This document shows, in pieces, positions 56,996-64,000 of a DNA stretch of 64,000 bases (position 1 is the first letter of the stretch; each line of letters opens with the position of its first letter). The notes beneath the pieces were generated by a model that saw only the letters and a list, made by a program, of their open reading frames with translations, did not search any database and had not been told where the DNA came from. The DNA is taken from the NCBI RefSeq assembly GCF_900107685.1, contig NZ_FNRQ01000001.1, positions 310,001 through 374,000 on the forward strand, given 5' to 3'. The DNA is from Paraburkholderia sartisoli (GTDB lineage Bacteria > Pseudomonadota > Gammaproteobacteria > Burkholderiales > Burkholderiaceae). The translations under genes were made by a program, and so were the position numbers.

Positions 56996-58531
56996 TCATG
57001 CTTGCTGGGCGACGTCTTCTTCGCGCGCGAACCACGCGTCGATCTCGTGCGTGACCACGTCGAGCCTGCCCGACCCGATGAGATGCAGGCCGAGCTTCGA
57101 GCGTCGCCAGAGCACGTCGTGCGCGCAGCGGGCCCACTCGGTATCGCGAAGATAGCGCAGTTCCGCTTCGTAAAGACCCGGCGCGAACGCGTGGCCGAGA
57201 TCGTCAAGCGCGCGCGCATGGCCGACGACATACGCCGCGCGCGTGCCATAGGCGCGCGCGTAGCGGTGCGCGAGGTCGGCGGGCAGCCACGCGTGCTGCT
57301 GCTGAAACTGCGCGGCGAAGCGCTCGAAACCGGCCTTCGCGATGTCGCCGCCCGGCAGCGGTGCACCGGCCGTCCAGGCCGGCGCAGGCGCTTCGAGCAC
57401 GCGGGAAAGTTCGTCGACCGCTTCTTCCGCGAGCTTGCGAAACGTCGTGATCTTGCCGCCGAACACCGACAGCAGCGGTGCCTGCCCAGGCGGCGCGTCG
57501 AGTTCCAGGCGGTAGTCGCGCGTGACGGCCGAAGGGTTGTCCGCGCCTTCTTCCTCGAGCAGCGGGCGCACGCCGGAATAGGTCCAGCAGACGTCTGCCG
57601 GCGTGATCCTGCGCTTGAAGTAGCGGTTGATCGAGTCGCACAGGTACTGCGTTTCGCCGGCGGTGATCGCGACCTGGGCGGGGTCGTCGTGGTATTCGAT
57701 ATCGGTCGTGCCGATCAGCGTGTAGTCGTGCTCGTACGGAATGGCGAAGATGATCCGCTTGTCCGGATTCTGGAAGATGTATGCGTGATCGTGCGTGAAG
57801 AGGCGCCGCGTCACGATATGGCTGCCTTTCACGAGACGCACGCCGTGCGCCGCGCCGCGCCCGAGCGCGCCCTGCAGCAGTTCGCCGACCCACGGGCCCG
57901 CCGCGTTCGCGATGGCGCCCGCGCGCATGTCGATGAGGCGGCCGTCCGCGTTTTCGAGCCGCGCGTGCCATTCGCCGCCCGCGCGTACCGCGCTGATGAG
58001 TTTCGTGCGGGTGAGGACGGTGGCGCCGCGCTCGGCGGCGTCGAGCGCGTTCAGCACGACGAGCCGCGCGTCGTCGACCCAGCCATCCGAATACACGAAG
58101 CCGCGACGGATCGAGTCGACGAGCGGCTCGCCCGCCGGATGGCGGCGCATGTCGATGCCGCGCGAACCGGCCAGCAGTTCGCGACGCGCGAGGTGATCGT
58201 AGAGAAAGAGGCCGGCCCGGATGAGCCACGCCGGCCGCAGGTCCGGCATGTGCGGCATGACGAAACGCAACGGCCACATGATGTGCGGCGCGGCGCGCAG
58301 CAGCGTTTCACGTTCCTGCAGCGCCTTGCGCACGAGCCCGAACTCGCGGTACTCGAGATAGCGCAAACCGCCGTGAATGAGCTTCGTGCTCGCCGACGAC
58401 GTGTGCGCCGCCAGATCGTCCTGCTCGCACAGCAACACGGAAAGGCTCCGCCCGGCGGCGTCGCGCGCGATGCCCGCCCCATTGATTCCGCCGCCCACGA
58501 CGAGCAGATCGTATCTCGCACCTTGCGTCAC
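56996..58531 (-). CDS. glpD: Glycerol-3-phosphate dehydrogenase, FAD-dependent
   Basis: This 511-residue membrane-associated flavoenzyme oxidises glycerol 3-phosphate to dihydroxyacetone phosphate and passes electrons to quinone. The FAD-binding fold is seen as VVGGGINGAGIARDAAGR, followed by TSSASTKLIHGGLRYLE and SVFGGKITTFRKLAEEA. The start is GTG at 58531 with AGAGGG 8 nt upstream. A GlpR-type operator lies about 45 nt upstream, so glycerol 3-phosphate should induce it. It is divergent from a lipoprotein gene. Confidence 0.95.
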   Translation of the reverse strand: MTQGARYDLLVVGGGINGAGIARDAAGRSLSVLLCEQDDLAAHTSSASTKLIHGGLRYLEYREFGLVRKALQERETLLRAAPHIMWPLRFVMPHMPDLRPAWLIRAGLFLYDHLARRELLAGSRGIDMRRHPAGEPLVDSIRRGFVYSDGWVDDARLVVLNALDAAERGATVLTRTKLISAVRAGGEWHARLENADGRLIDMRAGAIANAAGPWVGELLQGALGRGAAHGVRLVKGSHIVTRRLFTHDHAYIFQNPDKRIIFAIPYEHDYTLIGTTDIEYHDDPAQVAITAGETQYLCDSINRYFKRRITPADVCWTYSGVRPLLEEEGADNPSAVTRDYRLELDAPPGQAPLLSVFGGKITTFRKLAEEAVDELSRVLEAPAPAWTAGAPLPGGDIAKAGFERFAAQFQQQHAWLPADLAHRYARAYGTRAAYVVGHARALDDLGHAFAPGLYEAELRYLRDTEWARCAHDVLWRRSKLGLHLIGSGRLDVVTHEIDAWFAREEDVAQQA

Positions 58532-58575
58532 CGGCTGTACCCTCTGAATCCCGAAGGAAATTTTGACGAAATCAT

Positions 58576-58615
58576 AATGTTCGTTTACGAACTTTAATGA
58601 ACATATTCGAAAAAG
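58576..58615. promoter_or_regulatory. GlpR operator(s) upstream of glpD
   Basis: The site AATGTTCGTTTACGAACTTT at 58576-58595 closely matches the E. coli GlpR consensus (WATGTTCGWTAWCGAACATW). A second, weaker copy with a TTCGAA core follows directly at 58596-58615. The position covers the likely -35/-10 region of glpD, and the gene for a GlpR protein lies nearby at 59716. The second copy is less certain. Confidence 0.78.
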
Positions 58616-58709
58616 TAAAGTTCGCTAACCGGATAGCCGAACGGCCAGGGTGACACGGTACACGCTCGCGGACGATACTCACGAGACGAGCCAAAAAGGG
58701 GTGAGAAAC

Positions 58710-59084
58710 ATGCGTGGAATCTGGATAGCTGGCGTGGCGGCGCTGCTGGCGGGGTGCGTCGGTACGCCGAGCCTGAGCGGCACGATGGGCGCGCCGTCGT
58801 TCGCGTCGCTGCAGGAAATGTGTGGCGGGCAGGCGCTCGATTACGGCAAGGACGCGCAGCCGGTGTATTCGACGCTATTCGATGCGTACATCGGCAGCCG
58901 CCATGGGAAAGGATCGAAAGAGGCGTACTGCGCGTTCCAGTCGGAACTCGCGCAGCACTACACGGCAGAGGGTACGAGCGGTGACGCGCAGGTGCGAAAC
59001 CAGTGGGTGGCGTACCTCACCGCGCAGCGCGCGAAGGCGCTCAGCTGGCGGGCGACAGTCGATCCGACCCTGCGCGGCGGCTAG
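58710..59084 (+). CDS. Small lipoprotein of unknown function
   Basis: This is a 124-residue protein. The signal peptide MRGIWIAGVAALLAGC ends in a lipobox (LLAGC), so the mature protein begins with a lipidated Cys. Two further cysteines (EMCGGQALDY and EAYCAFQSE) could pair. I know no function; the sequence looks like other short lipoproteins of Burkholderiales. The ribosome binding site AGGGGTGAG precedes the ATG at 58710. It is divergent from glpD. Confidence 0.8.
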   Translation: MRGIWIAGVAALLAGCVGTPSLSGTMGAPSFASLQEMCGGQALDYGKDAQPVYSTLFDAYIGSRHGKGSKEAYCAFQSELAQHYTAEGTSGDAQVRNQWVAYLTAQRAKALSWRATVDPTLRGG

Positions 59085-59205
59085 CACGCGGCCGCGCACG
59101 ACCGCTGGGCGGGAAGCGCGTGGTGATTGTGGCGTGAACACGCGTACGGTCGCCGCACGCCGTGGGCGCGGATGACGATACTGATAAAGATGACGGGCGC
59201 AACAG

Positions 59206-59403
59206 TCAGGAGAAACGCTTGATTGCCCTGAGCGCAGAATCGCCAACTTCGGTGAGACGCCACTGCTGGAGGCCGGACGCAAGCTTTTCGAGCTGAACGA
59301 GTTGACGTTCGAGGAGCGCGTCGAGTTCGTCGCGTTCCATGTCGGTCTGATTGGGGGAGTCTTTCACGAGCAACAACGTGGCGAATTCATGCGGACTCAG
59401 CAT
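59206..59403 (-). CDS. Small conserved Burkholderia-type protein, unknown function
   Basis: This is a 65-residue soluble, Leu/Glu-rich helical protein (LSPHEFATLLLVKD, then ERDELDALLERQLVQLEKLASG). I think similar short proteins are common in Burkholderiales, but no function is known to me. The ATG at 59403 has GGAG 6 nt upstream; a second in-frame ATG at 59415 would add four residues. The frame overlaps no other gene. Confidence 0.65.
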   Translation of the reverse strand: MLSPHEFATLLLVKDSPNQTDMERDELDALLERQLVQLEKLASGLQQWRLTEVGDSALRAIKRFS

Positions 59404-59715
59404 TGTTCTCTCCATGTCAATGTTCCCGGAATTGCGCGCAACGCGCCGCACCAGCGCAGGATATCCGGCTGTACGGCAGCGGCATGGGCAGTCACCCCGG
59501 CGCGCACGGTATGTACGCCGGGGAACTGGAGTGTAGTCAACCGCACGCAGAACGCCAAACCGTCCCCGGAAAATTTTCCCGTTGACAGAAAGGTGCGCTG
59601 GAGGCGGTCTGGCTTCGCCGCCAGATCCTTGATTTCACTCGAAGTTTTGCGTGCGGTGCAGCAAACGCAGCGCGCATGCCCGGGTGTCGTGTACGGGCTA
59701 TCGCGACACTCGCGA
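59404..59715. other. Intergenic region, no gene seen
   Basis: About 310 nt between the small gene and glpR. Several short frames occur but none reads as a protein family, and I find no clear terminator or palindrome. Confidence 0.4.
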
Positions 59716-60495
59716 CTATTCGGCGACGTAGACCTGCGTGCCGGCGTTCGTGAGGGTTTCGGTCATGTCGGGCGGCGGCGCGGCATCGGTGAAAAGCGCG
59801 TCGATCTGGTCGAGATGCCCTTGCCGGACCAGTGCCGGGCGGCCGAACTTCGAATGGTCGGCGGCGAGAAAGACGGTGCGCCCGTGTTCGATGATCGCTT
59901 CCGCGACGCGCACTTCGCGGGTGTCGAAATCGCGCAGCGTGCCGTCCGCCTCGATGCTCGACGTGCCGATGATCGCGAAGTCGACCTTGAACTGGCGGAT
60001 GAAATCGATGGCCAGCTCGCCGACGATCCCCTTGTCCCACGGCCGCACGATGCCGCCCGTCACCAGCACCTCGCAGTCGGGGTAGCCGCTCATCATGCTG
60101 GCGACGTTCAGGTTGTTGGTGATCACGCGTAGGCCGCGATGGCGGTTGAGCGCGCGCGCCACCTCTTCAGTCGTCGTGCCGAGGTTGATGAAGAGCGATG
60201 CCTGATCGGGAATGTGAGTGGCCACCAACGTGGCGATGCGCCGTTTTTCGTCGTGGAACATCCGTTGACGCGCGGTGTACGAGACGTTCTCGGAGCTGGT
60301 CGGCAGGCTGGCGCCGCCGTGATAGCGACGCAGGAGATTCATGTCCGCGAGCCAGTTCACGTCGCGCCGGATGGTTTGCGGCGTCACGTCGAAGTGAGCC
60401 GCCAGGTCGTCCACCGTCACGAACCCGTCGCGCTGGACCCATTCGAGCAGTTCCTGCTGGCGCGCGTTCAGGGTCAGGCGTGGGTCTCGGGTCAT
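59716..60495 (-). CDS. glpR: DeoR-family repressor of glycerol-3-phosphate genes
   Basis: This 259-residue repressor has an N-terminal DeoR helix-turn-helix (about 8-60; QQELLEWVQRDGFVTVDDLA, then TPQTIRRDVNWLADMNLLRR) and a C-terminal sugar-phosphate sensor domain (INLGTTTEEVARAL, FLAADHSKFGRPALV). The symbol is supported by nearby glpD and glpK and by the GlpR-type site upstream of glpD. In E. coli, glycerol 3-phosphate releases the repressor. Confidence 0.92.
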   Translation of the reverse strand: MTRDPRLTLNARQQELLEWVQRDGFVTVDDLAAHFDVTPQTIRRDVNWLADMNLLRRYHGGASLPTSSENVSYTARQRMFHDEKRRIATLVATHIPDQASLFINLGTTTEEVARALNRHRGLRVITNNLNVASMMSGYPDCEVLVTGGIVRPWDKGIVGELAIDFIRQFKVDFAIIGTSSIEADGTLRDFDTREVRVAEAIIEHGRTVFLAADHSKFGRPALVRQGHLDQIDALFTDAAPPPDMTETLTNAGTQVYVAE

Positions 60496-60651
60496 GGCAA
60501 AAGGATCGTTGGCCGTGGTTCAGCGGCGCGGGCCGCATGGCGCGCCTCTGGCGGGCAGATATTGGAGTCGACGTATTGTAAGACCTTCGGGCGACTTGTC
60601 AGCAAGGTTGCCGGCATGCACGATCGCCGGTCTGGATTCAGATGTTTATTG

Positions 60652-60672
60652 CATTTATTCAGTCAATAAATG
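60652..60672. promoter_or_regulatory. AT-rich palindrome upstream of the GGT-family gene
   Basis: A perfect inverted repeat with 8-bp arms CATTTATT/AATAAATG and a 5-nt centre lies about 104 nt upstream of the ATG at 60776. An overlapping pair TTTATTG/CAATAAA extends the symmetry. This AT-rich island in GC-rich DNA looks like an operator or an A/T-rich promoter. Confidence 0.5.
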
Positions 60673-60775
60673 AATTTGTTTTTTGTGCCCGAACACGATG
60701 CAATTTCGGGTTCCCGTTTCCAGTGGCTCGACGCTGTATGCCGCGTCAAGCCACGTATTACTGAGAGTGTCTGAC

Positions 60776-62413
60776 ATGACCCGCTTCAACTGGCAAAACC
60801 CTTACCCGACACCGCGCCTGCCTGTCTTCGCCCGCAACATCGTCTCGACTTCGCATCCGCTCGCGGCCCAGGCCGGCCTGCGCATGCTGTGGAAGGGTGG
60901 CAATGCGGTGGACGCGGCGATCGCGGCGGCGGCGGCCATCACGGTGGTCGAGCCGGTGTCGTGCGGCCTGGGTGGCGACGCATTCGCGCTCGTGTGGGAC
61001 GGCAGGAAGCTGCACGGGTTGAATGCGTCGGGCGTGTCGCCGGCGGCATGGAACGTCGACTATTTCAGGCAGAAGTACGGTGAGGAAAACGGCCTTGCGA
61101 GGCAGCCGAAGCGCGGCTGGGACGCAGTCACCGTGCCGGGCGTGATTGCCGGCTGGGAAGCGCTGCACCAGAAATTCGGCTCGCTGCCGTTTGCCGACCT
61201 GATGGAACCCGCGATCGAGATCGCCGAACGCGGCCACGCGGTGGCGAGCATCGTGGCGTACAAATGGGCAGCGGCCGTGCCTGAACTGAAGGATCAGCCG
61301 GGCTTCGCACAGACGTTCATGCCGCGCGGCCGCGCGCCCGAAGTGAGCGAACTGGTGCGCTTTCCCGGTCACGCGAAGACGTTGCGCAAGCTGGCGGAAC
61401 TCGGCCCGCGCGCGTACTACGAGGGCGAAATCGCCGGACAGATCGCCGGCTTCGCCCGCCAGAGCGGCGCGGCGCTCACGCTCGACGATCTGCGCAACTA
61501 TCGCGCCGACTGGGTCGAGCCGATCGCGAAAGATTACCGCGGCTATACCGTGCATGAAATTCCGCCGAACGGCCAGGGTATCGCCGCGCTGATCGCGCTT
61601 GGCATCCTGGAGCATTTCGACATCAAGTCGCTGGCGGTCGATGACATCGAGTCGCAGCATCTGCAGATCGAGGCGATGAAGCTGGCATTCGCCGACGTTT
61701 ACCGCTACGTCGCGGATCCCCGCTCGATGGATGTCACGCCCGGACAGATGCTCGACGACGCGTACCTGGCCTCGCGCGCGAAGCTGATCGATCCGAAGCG
61801 CGCAAAGCAGTTCGACTTCGGCATGCCGAAGGCGGGTGGCACGATCTATATGTCGGTGGCGGACGAGCGCGGCATGATGGTGAGTTTCATCCAGTCGAAC
61901 TACATGGGCTTCGGCTCGGGCATCGTCGTGCCGGACAGCGGGATCGCGCTGCAGAACCGTGGCTGTGGCTTCTCGATGGATCCGAAGTCGCCGAACGTCG
62001 TCGAGGGCGGCAAGCGGCCGTTCCACACGATCATCCCGGCGTTCCTCACGCAGCAGGTCGACGGCCAGCAGGAAGCGGTCATGAGCTTCGGCGTGATGGG
62101 CGGCGACATGCAGCCGCAGGGCCATCTGCAATCCGTCGTGCGGATGCTCGACTATGGCCAGCAGCCGCAGGCCGCGTGCGATGCGCCGCGCTGGAAGGTC
62201 AACCACGACTTCACGATCGACATCGAATCCACCCTCGACCCGCAAACTGCCAGCGCGCTGGAAGGCCTCGGTCACACGATCAAGTCCGTCGACGACCCGT
62301 ACATGGATTTCGGCTCGGGCCAGTACATCTGGAAGCTCGACCGCAATGAGCCGGAGCGCGGCTATGTGGCGGCGAGCGACAGCCGGCGCGACGGGCTCGC
62401 CGCGGGGTTCTAG
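60776..62413 (+). CDS. Gamma-glutamyltransferase-family protein (YwrD-like)
   Basis: This 545-residue member of the Ntn-hydrolase gamma-glutamyltransferase family matures by self-cleavage before a catalytic Thr. Here Thr356 in AGGTIYMSVADE is the candidate. Near the start, STSHPLAAQAGLRMLWKGGNAVDAAIAAAAA and SCGLGGDAFALV are typical. No signal peptide is seen, so it is likely cytoplasmic, unlike the classical periplasmic enzyme. The real substrate is unknown; glutathione or gamma-glutamyl amides are candidates. The ATG at 60776 is preferred to an in-frame one at 60683. Confidence 0.88.
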   Translation: MTRFNWQNPYPTPRLPVFARNIVSTSHPLAAQAGLRMLWKGGNAVDAAIAAAAAITVVEPVSCGLGGDAFALVWDGRKLHGLNASGVSPAAWNVDYFRQKYGEENGLARQPKRGWDAVTVPGVIAGWEALHQKFGSLPFADLMEPAIEIAERGHAVASIVAYKWAAAVPELKDQPGFAQTFMPRGRAPEVSELVRFPGHAKTLRKLAELGPRAYYEGEIAGQIAGFARQSGAALTLDDLRNYRADWVEPIAKDYRGYTVHEIPPNGQGIAALIALGILEHFDIKSLAVDDIESQHLQIEAMKLAFADVYRYVADPRSMDVTPGQMLDDAYLASRAKLIDPKRAKQFDFGMPKAGGTIYMSVADERGMMVSFIQSNYMGFGSGIVVPDSGIALQNRGCGFSMDPKSPNVVEGGKRPFHTIIPAFLTQQVDGQQEAVMSFGVMGGDMQPQGHLQSVVRMLDYGQQPQAACDAPRWKVNHDFTIDIESTLDPQTASALEGLGHTIKSVDDPYMDFGSGQYIWKLDRNEPERGYVAASDSRRDGLAAGF

Positions 62414-62921
62414 TACAGGGGAGAAGCCATGCCCCGGATGCGACGGCGCGTGAAACGCAGCGCCGCCCGTCGTGTCCGTCTTGCGTTTTTCCCGCTGGGT
62501 GAGGTCGCGCGCGTTCCATGACCGGCCGGTGAGAACCGCGCTTACTCCAGGTGTCTTACTTCAGGCGTTCGACGCAACAGTGGGCGAGATATCAGGCGCA
62601 GCAAAAAACGGCAGCCGTTGTTCGCGGCTGCTTTTTTTCGTCCGCCTTACGCGTGATTTCGGCCGGTTACCAATGTGGTGCAACCGGCGTTTGACGAATG
62701 TCGACGGGCTGGGCGCTTTCCCTGGTATCGCGCGGAACTGCGGGCAGTCGGCATGGTCTGTGCTGTGGTATCTGCATATTTGCGCAACATTGGCTAAGAT
62801 GCAGTTGAGGGGGGTTAAACATTTCAAAGCGCTGTATGTGGCAACGATGCGCAGCGAGCCGGGCAAGCGGCATACGGCCTGGCAAGTTCCCGTGTCGCGA
62901 CAGCTTTTGGGAGCACGAACA
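62414..62921. other. Intergenic region with terminator and promoter of the ferritin-like gene
   Basis: About 500 nt. A Rho-independent terminator lies at 62611-62638. The rest to 62921 holds the leader of the ferritin-like gene; a frame open from 62472 runs through but its upstream part shows no family similarity. Confidence 0.5.
62611..62638 (+). terminator. Rho-independent terminator after the GGT-family gene
   Basis: A 7-bp GC-rich stem (GCAGCCG/CGGCTGC) with a 7-nt loop is followed at once by seven T (62632-62638), the classical form. It is about 200 nt after the stop of the GGT-family gene. Confidence 0.85.
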
Positions 62922-63749
62922 ATGCGAACAGACTCCATGCACGCGATGCCCTGGCGTATCGAGGACATCGATCTTAGCCGGATCGACCGGCAGAAGGCGG
63001 CCGTCAACGAGGATCTGCTGTTGTTGCTGTGCGCGGCGTCGTTCATTGAAAGCGGCACCGATCTCTACACGAGCAATCTCAGCACGTTCTTCAATGGCGA
63101 CCGCGAAGTGTCCGCGTGGCTCAACAATGAATGGGAGCCCGAGGAAATGCAGCACGGGCGCGCGCTCAAGACCTACATCGCGCACGTGTGGCCGGAATTC
63201 GACTGGGATACGGCGTTTCACAACTTCTTCGAAGAGTACAAGCTGACCTGTTCGTTCGAAGACTTCGAAAAGACGCGTGCGCTCGAAATGGTTGCGCGGT
63301 GCGTCGTCGAAACGGGCACGGCAACGCTGTATCGGGCGATCGGCGAATGCTCGGATGAACCCGTGCTGAAGGAAATCACCGACAACATCCGTACCGATGA
63401 AGTGCGCCACTACAAACACTTTCTCCGATACTTCAAGAAGTACAACCGGATCGAAGGTAACGGCCGGCTGGCTGTGCTGGGTGCGCTGATGCGTCGTGTG
63501 ATGGAGATCAAGAACGAAGACTCGGAGATCGCGCTGCGTCATGTGTTTGCGATCCGTTATCCCGAGCGCGTCAACGATCCGGCCTACAATCGCAGCCGCG
63601 CGGCGCGCGTCAATACGCTGGTGCGGCGCAATCTGTCGGCCGATATGTGCGTGAAGATGCTGCTCAAGCCGCTCGATCTGCCCGCGAAGATCCAGCCGGG
63701 CGTGCACTATCCACTCGCGAAGATCACGCAGCACGTGTTCTTTCGGTAG
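62922..63749 (+). CDS. Ferritin-like diiron protein of unknown function
   Basis: This 275-residue, all-alpha protein has the full set of diiron ligands in a four-helix bundle: Glu43, Glu75 with His78 (EEMQHG), Glu130 and Glu160 with His163 (DEVRHY). The pattern resembles acyl-ACP desaturases and related oxygen-activating enzymes more than iron-storing ferritins. The ATG at 62922 has GGGAG upstream and starts the family-like region. I do not know its substrate. The hairpin at 63796-63817 ends the transcript. Confidence 0.82.
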   Translation: MRTDSMHAMPWRIEDIDLSRIDRQKAAVNEDLLLLLCAASFIESGTDLYTSNLSTFFNGDREVSAWLNNEWEPEEMQHGRALKTYIAHVWPEFDWDTAFHNFFEEYKLTCSFEDFEKTRALEMVARCVVETGTATLYRAIGECSDEPVLKEITDNIRTDEVRHYKHFLRYFKKYNRIEGNGRLAVLGALMRRVMEIKNEDSEIALRHVFAIRYPERVNDPAYNRSRAARVNTLVRRNLSADMCVKMLLKPLDLPAKIQPGVHYPLAKITQHVFFR

Positions 63750-63795
63750 CCCCGAACAACGCGCGCGGCGCATGCCGCGGCGTGGCAGTGACCGG

Positions 63796-63817
63796 ATGGC
63801 CCGCCTGCGCGGGCCAT
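63796..63817 (+). terminator. Hairpin terminator after the ferritin-like gene
   Basis: A perfect 9-bp stem (ATGGCCCGC/GCGGGCCAT) with a CTGC loop lies 46 nt after the stop codon, followed by a T-rich stretch. Confidence 0.7.
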
Positions 63818-63857
63818 TCTGCATTCTGTGTTGTATGACCCCACATGGAGCGACGTA

Positions 63858-64000
63858 ATGACCGCCTCAACGGATCGCGAGCGAGCACTCGAGCAGGACG
63901 TGTTCGACGAATGGCCGCCCGCATTGCGAGCGGCGTTCGATGGAACATCGCTGGAGACGAAGATCGGCTTCACCGCATCGCTCATCACCCGCGATGCGAA
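63858..64000 (+). CDS. Start of an unidentified gene, 3' partial
   Basis: The frame opens at ATG 63858 behind GGAG and runs to the window edge. The 47 visible residues include FDEWPPALRAAFDGTS and IGFTASLITRD. The style fits the start of a pyridoxamine-phosphate-oxidase-like flavin protein, but too little is seen to name it. Confidence 0.5.
   Translation, partial: MTASTDRERALEQDVFDEWPPALRAAFDGTSLETKIGFTASLITRDA

Noticed and set aside
55394-58597. Plus-strand open frame of 1067 codons across glpK and glpD
   Set aside because: It is antisense to two certain genes and has Arg/Ala-rich composition without domains.

Overview
The window looks like a chromosome segment of a Burkholderiales bacterium, most likely Paraburkholderia, Caballeronia or a close relative. 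The reasons are the high GC content, the gene neighbourhoods (amgK-murU beside lptD-surA-pdxA-rsmA; miaB-phoH-ybeY-corC-lnt and glyQ-glyS-gmhB-plsC-ygjP on one strand), an OmpC-type porin, an FMN-riboswitch ribB and a Burkholderia-type contact-dependent inhibition (CDI) locus. I found no rRNA, tRNA, CRISPR array, transposase or integrase.

Layout. 1-4.2 kb: the end of a PAS-GGDEF-EAL c-di-GMP enzyme, then a minus-strand type VI secretion cassette (PAAR protein, Tae4 peptidoglycan amidase, small membrane protein, joined by 4-nt ATGA overlaps) and a YciA-like thioesterase. 4.4-14.3 kb: an Atm1-type ABC exporter, the cell-wall recycling pair amgK-murU, and the outer-membrane/cofactor/ribosome run lptD-surA-pdxA-rsmA. 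14.3-22.6 kb: an EamA exporter, a porin, a divergent MFS/LysR pair, a TetR regulator, a long-chain acyl-CoA ligase and glyoxalase I. 22.6-28.0 kb: the minus-strand housekeeping run ygjP, plsC, gmhB, glyS, glyQ.

28.1-43.4 kb is accessory. It holds a two-partner-secretion CDI locus in the Burkholderia order A-I-O-B: a 3021-residue BcpA/CdiA exoprotein, a 2-TM immunity candidate, a displaced toxin-immunity module with a frameshift and its own 2-TM immunity gene, a strong terminator hairpin, a second displaced toxin fragment with a MafI-like immunity protein, a BcpO-position lipoprotein, and the outer-membrane transporter BcpB/CdiB. The locus lies between lnt and glyQ, which are neighbours in many Burkholderiales, so it appears to interrupt a conserved minus-strand gene string. 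Two of the three toxin domains are Gly/Ala-rich and hydrophobic and are paired with tiny integral membrane proteins. I infer membrane-acting (pore-forming) toxins, and I regard this tandem family as the most interesting content of the window.

43.4-50.0 kb resumes the housekeeping run: lnt, corC, chaC, ybeY, phoH, miaB. 50-54.3 kb: a divergent LysR/MFS pair with a palindrome between them, an XRE-cupin regulator, and ribB behind a complete FMN riboswitch. 54.4-60.5 kb: the glycerol-3-phosphate module (glpD and glpK, with a GlpR operator upstream of glpD, and glpR), a HAD phosphatase, a 13-bp tandem repeat, a lipoprotein and a small conserved protein. 60.6-64 kb: a gamma-glutamyltransferase-family enzyme, a clear Rho-independent terminator, a ferritin-like diiron protein and the start of a further gene cut by the window edge.
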